DNA from: Candidatus Omnitrophota bacterium | Lineage (GTDB): Bacteria; Omnitrophota; Gorgyraeia; B26-G9 | Direction of reading: 5' to 3' | Length of the DNA stretch: 16,525 nucleotides | NCBI GenBank assembly: GCA_028718845.1 | Contig: JAQULA010000014.1 | Span: 1 to 16,525, forward strand | Shown: piece after piece, positions 11,374 through 16,525 of the stretch | Layout of the letters: the number at the start of each line of letters is the position of its first letter | How positions within the stretch are numbered: position 1 is the stretch's first letter | Translations under genes and position numbers: made by a program | The notes under the pieces: generated by a model | Database searches by the model: none | What the model saw: only the letters and a program-made list of their open reading frames with translations | What the model was told of the DNA's origin: nothing

Positions 11374-12177
11374 ATGCGGAAACAAACCCTGGTAATAGCG
11401 ATGGTGTGTTTATGCAGCGGAGTATCGGATGCGTGCTCTGCCGGGGTTAGCAACAGTGTTATTGAATTGGGAGTTGAATCATCACGCATCGCTTATAAGG
11501 AGCCCGGTCTTATGAAACAAATCGGCACAATGACCGGAGTGGATGTCGCGTACCGGTATGATGGGGCTTGTACTTTGAAAATGGAAACACGGCTTAGTGC
11601 CGGAAACGTCGATTATACCTCCGTCGAAACCGGCGAGATGGATAATATCGATGATTATGGCGCGGAAACGAGTGCCTGGCTGGGATATGATTTTTGCCGT
11701 TCCCGGGAAACCCGGGTTATTCCGTATGCCGGGATCGGGTACCGTTATTTGAACGATGATTCCCAATCACGGGTCACGACGACCGGAGCCTTGGGCTACA
11801 AGCGGGAATCGAATTATTATTATAGTCCGCTGGGAATAGAAGTAATGACCGGCGCCGGCAATGGGATTGAATGGGGTTTTGTTCTGGAATATGATTATTT
11901 CTGGAAAGGAGTGCAAAAGAGTTATCTCAGCGGCGCGGTGCCTTCTTATAATGATCTGGAAAACAAACAGAATAAAGGGTACGGCTATCGTATTTCGCTG
12001 CGGCTGAGCAAGCAAACCGCGGATATTACCGGCGTTATTGAGCCGTTTATCCGTTATTGGAGTATCCAGGAATCCGAAGAGCGGGACATCACCTATTCCG
12101 GAATTTTGATCGGTTCCGGCGTCGAACCGAAAAATTATTCCATGGAATATGGGGTGAAAATTTCCGTGTGTTTCTAA
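11374..12177 (+). CDS. Outer-membrane beta-barrel protein, function unknown
   Basis: This 267-residue protein starts with a signal peptide: basic MRKQ, a hydrophobic core to about residue 17, and probable signal-peptidase I cleavage after SDA (20) or CSA (23). Cys12, Cys14 and Cys21 do not fit a good lipobox. The mature part is rich in alternating aromatic and polar residues typical of barrel strands (for example VIPYAGIGYRYLND, EWGFVLEYDYFWKG, YGYRISLRLSK). It ends in Phe, the usual recognition residue for the BAM complex. About 8 to 12 strands seem possible. The Shine-Dalgarno is weak (CGAAAG); the start lies 12 bp after the preceding stop, so translational coupling is plausible. It may be a porin-like or OmpA-barrel-like protein; no substrate can be named. 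Confidence 0.82.
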   Translation: MRKQTLVIAMVCLCSGVSDACSAGVSNSVIELGVESSRIAYKEPGLMKQIGTMTGVDVAYRYDGACTLKMETRLSAGNVDYTSVETGEMDNIDDYGAETSAWLGYDFCRSRETRVIPYAGIGYRYLNDDSQSRVTTTGALGYKRESNYYYSPLGIEVMTGAGNGIEWGFVLEYDYFWKGVQKSYLSGAVPSYNDLENKQNKGYGYRISLRLSKQTADITGVIEPFIRYWSIQESEERDITYSGILIGSGVEPKNYSMEYGVKISVCF

Positions 12178-12205
12178 GCTGCTGCCTATGGGCCGCGATA
12201 AAGGT

Positions 12206-12232
12206 ATTCTCTGCGGGTTTAGAGAATGTTTT
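12206..12232 (+). terminator. Weak hairpin between the barrel gene and the REC-EAL gene
   Basis: ATTCTCT (12206-12212) and AGAGAAT (12221-12227) form a perfect 7-bp stem with an 8-nt loop, followed by GTTTTGG. The stem is AT-rich and the T-run is short, so termination would be partial at best. It may instead only mark the 84-bp boundary between transcription units. Confidence 0.25.
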
Positions 12233-12261
12233 GGTCTCCGGTGCCGGGAAAGGAAAAGGCC

Positions 12262-13377
12262 ATGCATCAAAAACTGATTTTATTAGTGGAAGATGATCCG
12301 ATTGCGATGGGAACTAGTTCCGCACTGCTTAAATCCCATAATTATCAGGTGGATTGCGCCGCCAACGGCGCCGAGGCGATGGAGAAGATAAAGCATAATC
12401 CGGACCTGATAATTCTGGACCGTTATCTGCCGGATATGGAGGGACTGGAAGTCTGCCGTAAGATCCGTACCGATAAGCGGTTTCGCTGTATCCCCATCGT
12501 TATCCTGACGGCCCGTAATACGATTGCCGAAAAAATCGAAGGCTTATATGTCGGAGCCGACGACTATATTACGAAACCGTTCAACAGCGAGGAACTGATC
12601 GCGCGTATTGACGCGACATTACGGCGCAGCCGGTTTGCCGAGCAGGACCAGGAAGATAAAGAGTTTTTAATGTCCGAGCTTAATGCCATCATCGATGAGA
12701 AACGCATTATTCCTTTTTTTCAGCCGATTGTCAGCCTGGATACCTTTGCTCCGCTGGGATTTGAGGTCTTGAGCCGGCCCCCTCAAAACAGTATCCTGAG
12801 CAATCCGGAGTTTTTGTTTAAGGTGGCGATGGCTTGCGGAAAATATTTTCAGTTGGAGCTTTTGTGCTGGGAAGCCGGTTTCAAGAAGTGGAAAAGTTTC
12901 GGATGCCCGGGGAAATTATTTCTCAATTGTATCCCTTCGTTGATCGAGAATAATGATTTTACCTGCGCAACGCTTAGAGAGCACGATATCGATTCATCGC
13001 GGGTCGTTCTGGAACTGACCGAGCGTGTTTCCATCCAAAATTACGCCTTGTTTTTTACGAAAATCAATGTGTTGAAAACCATGGGGCTGGAGGTGGCGGT
13101 CGACGATGTCGGCAGCGGTTTTGCCTCCCTGGACACCATTGCCGAGACCAAACCAAATTTCGTAAAGATCGATATGTCTCTGGTGCGCGATATCCATCGC
13201 GATGAATTAAAACAGAGTATTGTCGAAGCCATCGTCAATTTCTGCCGGAAGGGTAAAATAACGACCATCGCCGAAGGGGTGGAAATAAAGGAAGAGTTGC
13301 AGCACCTTATCGGCATGGGGGTACATGCCGCGCAGGGGTATTATCTTGCCAAACCGTCGTTGACTATTACTGGATAG
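12262..13377 (+). CDS. Response regulator with EAL cyclic-di-GMP phosphodiesterase domain
   Basis: This 371-residue cytoplasmic protein has an N-terminal receiver domain (about 4-122) with the acidic pair Asp11/Asp12, phospho-acceptor Asp53 (IILDRYLPD), Thr83 and Lys105 (TKPF). A short linker leads to an EAL domain (about 145-368). EAL catalytic motifs look intact: E168-V-L-S-R172, Asn in LFLNCIPS, LELTE, VDDVGSGF, the Lys-Asp pair in FVKIDMS, IAEGVE, and QGYYLAKP. It should therefore hydrolyse c-di-GMP to pGpG under control of phosphorylation. ATG 12262 is chosen because an AAAGGAAAAGG site lies just before it and the receiver fold starts immediately; an upstream in-frame ATG at 12226 lacks such a site. 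No histidine kinase or GGDEF gene lies in the window, so the upstream kinase is elsewhere. Confidence 0.93.
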   Translation: MHQKLILLVEDDPIAMGTSSALLKSHNYQVDCAANGAEAMEKIKHNPDLIILDRYLPDMEGLEVCRKIRTDKRFRCIPIVILTARNTIAEKIEGLYVGADDYITKPFNSEELIARIDATLRRSRFAEQDQEDKEFLMSELNAIIDEKRIIPFFQPIVSLDTFAPLGFEVLSRPPQNSILSNPEFLFKVAMACGKYFQLELLCWEAGFKKWKSFGCPGKLFLNCIPSLIENNDFTCATLREHDIDSSRVVLELTERVSIQNYALFFTKINVLKTMGLEVAVDDVGSGFASLDTIAETKPNFVKIDMSLVRDIHRDELKQSIVEAIVNFCRKGKITTIAEGVEIKEELQHLIGMGVHAAQGYYLAKPSLTITG

Positions 13378-13887
13378 CGGTCCCATCTCCCCGGAACGGT
13401 AGCGTTGGCGAATTCCCCTGTTTTCGGGATATTTCTGCAATGCCGCAGCTTATGCCGGGTCATGCCTTGTGCGGGGTCGTCGCCGCGGGCAAACGGGTTT
13501 AAGTTGTTTAACGGAACGTCGTCTATTCTCCTGCGTCAGTACCCGGTTTTAACGATGCCGTCGTGAAAAAATTTGGTTATTGGTCGAAGAAACGGAAAAA
13601 GGGATACTGCAAGCTGGAAAAACGCAATACTCAATACATCCGGCGCTCCGCCGCAGCGGGATCCCGAAGCTGTGCCCGCTAATACCGGTTCATCCTGGAC
13701 AATACTGATCTAGCGGCAAGAATCGGGCAACGAGCCGCTTCGGTGAGGGCAGCGGGAAGAAAAAGCGGCGACCGGTGAAAAGTTATAAGCGGCGAGCGAG
13801 AAAAGACGCAGTACGGTTTTGGTAATCGTTGATAACCGATCATAACTGTTATTAACCGTTGGTTTGGAACCGCAAGGAGGTTGTAAA
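13378..13887. other. 510-bp gap without a credible gene, rich in inverted repeats
   Basis: No open frame with a ribosome-binding site is present on either strand. The right half has several short GC-rich stems: CGGCG/CGCCG (13641-13653, 3-nt loop), AGCGGG/CCCGCT (13655-13660 with 13675-13680), AGCGGC/GCCGCT (13712-13717 with 13734-13739), and the competing CCGCT/AGCGG (13735-13739 with 13751-13755). AGCGG recurs at 13655, 13712, 13751, 13764 and 13788, the last two followed by CGA. A possible promoter (TTGGTC, 17 bp, GATACT near 13580-13610) would transcribe these elements toward the tautomerase gene. It could be a long structured leader or a small RNA. It does not match tmRNA, 4.5S RNA, RNase P RNA or a cobalamin riboswitch on inspection. 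Confidence 0.45.
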
Positions 13888-14235
13888 ATGCCGTGTCTGA
13901 GAGTTCAAGTGTCCGTTCCGTTGGGGGAAGAAAAAAAGAAAGCAGTGTTGAGTACGCTTTCCCGGATTGTGTCCGGGGCGCTGGGCAAGCCGGAGCAGTA
14001 TGTTATGGTTGTGATCGGACAGAGCGCGATCATGATGTCCGGTACGGATATGCCGTCCGCGTTCGTGGATATGCGCAGCATCGGAAAACTTAATCAAAAA
14101 ACAAATACCCAGCTTACCCGGGAGATCTGCGCGGTATTGAACGAAAACATGGGTATTGCCGCGGAACGGGTGTTTCTGAATTTTACCGATGTGTCCGCAG
14201 CTAACTGGGGCTGGAACAATCAGACCTTTGGATGA
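13888..14235 (+). CDS. MIF-family tautomerase (macrophage migration inhibitory factor-like)
   Basis: This 115-residue protein is clearly a MIF/D-dopachrome tautomerase homologue, a family that forms cytoplasmic trimers and tautomerises keto-enol substrates in vitro. The start at ATG 13888 is fixed by an AAGGAGG site and by Pro2, which becomes the catalytic N-terminal proline after Met removal; an upstream in-frame TTG at 13864 would bury it. The family Lys is present (GKPEQY, Lys34), as are SIGKL and the C-terminal block NFTDVSAANWGWNNQTFG. The CXXC oxidoreductase motif of mammalian MIF is missing (Ser and Val replace the cysteines), and Tyr95 of human MIF is Phe. The physiological substrate is unknown. 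It lies 21 bp before the radical SAM gene and may be co-transcribed with it. Confidence 0.95.
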   Translation: MPCLRVQVSVPLGEEKKKAVLSTLSRIVSGALGKPEQYVMVVIGQSAIMMSGTDMPSAFVDMRSIGKLNQKTNTQLTREICAVLNENMGIAAERVFLNFTDVSAANWGWNNQTFG

Positions 14236-14256
14236 CGGATAGAGAGCGCACAATCG

Positions 14257-15993
14257 ATGAAAGTTTTATTGTTAAACCCTCCGATTGAGGATTTCTTTTT
14301 TACTCCGCAGCGGGCATTTCCCCTGGGGACGTTGTCGTTGGCCACGGTTTTGGACGGCAACGGCATTGCGGTGCGGCTGATGAATTCCCTGGAGGAATAT
14401 ACTAAGCAGACGTTGCCGGTTCCGGAGGTCTTCGCTTATCTTAAACGTTATTACCGGGTAAACCGTTCGCCGTTCGGTCTTTTTTCGCATTATTACCGTT
14501 TTGGGAAAAGCGATGAAGCGATTCGCCGGGCGGTCCGGGAATTCCATCCCGGGGTGGTCGGAATTTCGGCGAATTTTACGCCGTATCTGGACAGCGCGTT
14601 TAACCTTGCCGCGTTGATAAAAAAAATCGATCGCCGGATTGTGGTCGTGCTCGGCGGCCGGGCGGCAACGGCGTCTGCGGAATTATTGCTGGCCCATCCG
14701 ACCGTGGATTTTGTCATTCGCGGAGAGGCGGAATACAGTTTTCTGCGGTTATGCCGGGCGCTGTCCTCGGGAGCAATGCCGCGGATCAGCGGATTGTGTT
14801 ATAAGGTGAATAAAACCATGCGCATAGCCGCTGACAGCGCGCTGGTAAACGATCTGAACGAGTTGCCTGTTCTTAACCGGAGTTTGCTCGATCCGTCCGG
14901 CTATCGGTTCCAGGGTAAGATCAGTACTTCATTACTGGCTTCGCGCGGCTGTACTAGGGGCTGCCGTTTTTGCGCTATCCGGGAGCCGTTTCGTTACCGC
15001 GGCGTGGAACATGTCATGGCCGAACTGGAAGACGCTTATCGTTTGGGGGTGCGTCACTTTAATTTTGAAGACGATACGATGAATCTTAATCCGGTATTCA
15101 TGCCGTTGCTGGAGCGGATCATTGAACAATTTCCGGGAAAGGTGACGCTTTCATTCATGAACGGCCTGCTTGCCGAGGGGATCAATCCGGCGGTGCGGAA
15201 AAAACTGTTTCGAGCCGGGTTGACCCATATTGACCTGGCGATTGCCAGTTCCCGACGGGAGCTGCGCCGAAGCCTGAGACGCAAAGATGATATCCGGAAA
15301 ATATTTCAATTAGCCGCGGTTATGTCCCGGAATAATGTTCCGGCAACCGTGCATTATATTGTCGGTTTCCCCGGACAGCGGTTCCCGGACGCTTTGCGCG
15401 ATTTGCGCATGCTGGCGTGTAAACCGGTATTGCTCGGCCCGAGTATTTTTTATCCGGTGATGGAAAGCGCGTTGTTTCCCGAGATTCAAAAAATATTTAC
15501 GGATCCTGACCGGCAGTATCCGCTGTTTCGCAGCAGCGCGGCGAGTTTCGACCGCGACATTACGCGTGACCGGATATTTTCTCTGCTCTATGGGGCCAGG
15601 ATCATAAACTTTATCAAGGAATTGTCCGATAGCGAAGATATTTCCAAAGCTGATCTGCGGCAGTTTATCCGCCGCCGGGCGCGCGGAATTCCGGTGCGTA
15701 ATAAACAGGTGCGTTCTTCGGTAAAGCTGGAGCGCCGGGTTCTGGGAATTATCGCTTTAGACCTGTTGTTCCGGGATTTTCGGGTGTACCGTGCCGAACA
15801 AAGCAGCGATGCCGGAAATTATTTATACCGTTTTATCGAAGAAGAGTTTGTGAGCTTCGGAGACCTGCGTAAGATGTTGTCCGGATTGCGGGTGCGCGGG
15901 GTTTCCGGAAAAACTTTACGGATTGCGGGTTTGGCAGGGAAAAACAGGGGAGGCGCAAGTGGAAGAAAAGCAAAACTTCGACACGGCGATTAA
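14257..15993 (+). CDS. B12-binding-type radical SAM protein
   Basis: This 578-residue protein starts with a Rossmann-like domain (about 1-140; MKVLLLNPP, VVGISANFTPYLDSA, VVLGGRAATASAE, VIRGEAEYSF) of the cobalamin-binding type seen in BchE-like radical SAM enzymes. The cobalamin-ligating DxHxxG is not present, so B12 would bind base-off or not at all. The radical SAM domain (about 225-420) carries the cluster motif C232-x3-C236-x2-C239 (RGCTRGCRFCAI), followed by FNFEDDTMN and the SAM-barrel segment VHYIVGFPGQ. A basic, helical C-terminal extension (about 430-578) is unlike most relatives and is not recognised. The start ATG 14257 begins the usual MKVLLLNPP; its ribosome-binding site (AGAGAG) is weak. 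It may be a methylase or an enzyme of lipid or cofactor modification; the substrate cannot be deduced. Its end overlaps radC by 35 bp. Confidence 0.88.
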   Translation: MKVLLLNPPIEDFFFTPQRAFPLGTLSLATVLDGNGIAVRLMNSLEEYTKQTLPVPEVFAYLKRYYRVNRSPFGLFSHYYRFGKSDEAIRRAVREFHPGVVGISANFTPYLDSAFNLAALIKKIDRRIVVVLGGRAATASAELLLAHPTVDFVIRGEAEYSFLRLCRALSSGAMPRISGLCYKVNKTMRIAADSALVNDLNELPVLNRSLLDPSGYRFQGKISTSLLASRGCTRGCRFCAIREPFRYRGVEHVMAELEDAYRLGVRHFNFEDDTMNLNPVFMPLLERIIEQFPGKVTLSFMNGLLAEGINPAVRKKLFRAGLTHIDLAIASSRRELRRSLRRKDDIRKIFQLAAVMSRNNVPATVHYIVGFPGQRFPDALRDLRMLACKPVLLGPSIFYPVMESALFPEIQKIFTDPDRQYPLFRSSAASFDRDITRDRIFSLLYGARIINFIKELSDSEDISKADLRQFIRRRARGIPVRNKQVRSSVKLERRVLGIIALDLLFRDFRVYRAEQSSDAGNYLYRFIEEEFVSFGDLRKMLSGLRVRGVSGKTLRIAGLAGKNRGGASGRKAKLRHGD

Positions 15994-16525
15994 TCATTGG
16001 CCGGAAGCCGACCGGCCGCGCGAGAAACTGCTCAGGAACGGAGAGCACACTTTAAGCGCTTCGGAACTATTGGCTATTTTGCTGCGCAGCGGAGTCAAGG
16101 GCAGCAGTGCTTTGGACCTGGCGCGGGCGATCTTAAATAAATTCAAAACCTTTCGCCGGATGTCGCATACGGATATCAGTCAGTGGAAGGAATTTAAAGG
16201 CCTGGGAACGGCAAAAATCGCCCAGATCCGGGCGGCGATCGAGATCGGCCGGCGGTTCCGGGAGGAAGAACTCTCTCAGCAGAAGATTAAAATTTCCGCG
16301 GCGCGGGATGTGGTGGCCGTGCTGATGCCGCGTTTGCGGGATCTGAAAAAAGAGGTGTTTAAAACCATTCTGCTTGATGCGCAGAATTGCATCATCGATA
16401 TTGTGGAGATCGAAGAAGGGACGGTTGATCGCGCCAGCCCGATCCTGCGTGATATTTTTCAAAAGGCCCTGCAGCATTTTGCCGTGTCCGTGATCTGCAG
16501 CCATAATCACCCTTCCGGGAATGCC
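15959..16525 (+). CDS. radC: RadC/JAB-domain protein, N-terminal part (3' end outside window)
   Basis: The first 189 codons are visible and run off the right edge. A GTG start at 15959 is supported by an AGGGGAGG site 5 nt upstream. The N terminus (about residues 15-100) contains the helix-hairpin-helix-like region of the UPF0758 family (EKLLRNGEHTLSASELLAIL, then FKGLGTAKIAQIRAAIEIGR). The JAB/MPN metalloprotease-fold domain follows, with the start of the metal motif HNHPSGNA at the very end of the window. RadC was named for a supposed DNA-repair role in E. coli that was later disputed, and its real function is unsettled. It overlaps the end of the radical SAM gene by 35 bp, so the two are probably translationally coupled. 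Confidence 0.93.
   Translation, partial: MEEKQNFDTAINHWPEADRPREKLLRNGEHTLSASELLAILLRSGVKGSSALDLARAILNKFKTFRRMSHTDISQWKEFKGLGTAKIAQIRAAIEIGRRFREEELSQQKIKISAARDVVAVLMPRLRDLKKEVFKTILLDAQNCIIDIVEIEEGTVDRASPILRDIFQKALQHFAVSVICSHNHPSGNA

Noticed and set aside
12226..12261. Upstream ATG at 12226 as start of the REC-EAL protein
   Set aside because: It adds 12 residues with no homologous role and lacks a ribosome-binding site, whereas ATG 12262 has one and begins the receiver fold directly.
13440..13502. 20-residue frame starting ATG 13440 in the large non-coding gap
   Set aside because: No Shine-Dalgarno sequence and far too short to support without conservation.
13378..13887. Cobalamin riboswitch upstream of a B12-type radical SAM gene
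   Set aside because: The conserved B12-box and core segments (such as GCCACTG and AGTCAGGAGACCTGCC-like sequence) are absent on inspection.
16133..16510. 125-residue antisense open frame within radC
   Set aside because: It lies opposite a clear RadC coding sequence and has no family resemblance; a shadow of codon bias.

Overview
The window is a gene-dense stretch of a Gram-negative bacterial chromosome. An outer-membrane beta-barrel gene and long co-directional runs with Shine-Dalgarno sites support this. I see no phage, insertion-sequence, CRISPR, tRNA or rRNA sequence. The type III glutamine synthetase next to bacterial-type GltB/GltD, the stand-alone zinc-binding CZB proteins and the MIF-like tautomerase would suit an under-studied lineage such as a PVC or Omnitrophota-like candidate phylum. 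That placement is only a guess, because there is no phylogenetic marker here. Region 1 (1-7612) is a nitrogen-assimilation block: the 3' half of glnN (type III glutamine synthetase), a strong intrinsic terminator, a perfect 21-bp palindrome, an 84-residue Fis/NtrC-type helix-turn-helix protein, then gltB and gltD. Together these encode the GS-GOGAT cycle, which takes ammonium through glutamine to glutamate, with a small DNA-binding protein placed where it could regulate the cycle. Region 2 (7613-10150) holds two paralogous stand-alone CZB (chemoreceptor zinc-binding) proteins on the + strand. They flank a convergent/divergent PIN-PhoH ATPase gene on the - strand. The 393-bp gap before the second CZB gene contains back-to-back promoter-like sequences and two palindromes. 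Region 3 (10218-13377) is a run of tightly spaced genes: a polytopic membrane protein, a two-helix membrane peptide, a small membrane-anchored protein and an outer-membrane barrel. A response regulator with an EAL cyclic-di-GMP phosphodiesterase domain follows. CZB domains elsewhere control diguanylate cyclases and chemoreceptors, so CZB proteins within a few kb of an EAL protein suggest a zinc/redox to c-di-GMP link; this is inference. Region 4 (13378-16525) opens with about 510 bp without a credible gene but with several competing GC-rich inverted repeats. It continues with a MIF-family tautomerase, a B12-binding-type radical SAM protein, and a radC gene that overlaps the radical SAM gene by 35 bp and runs off the window end. 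The most interesting items are the paired CZB proteins with their regulatory gap, the 13.4-13.9 kb non-coding block, and the tautomerase/radical SAM pair.
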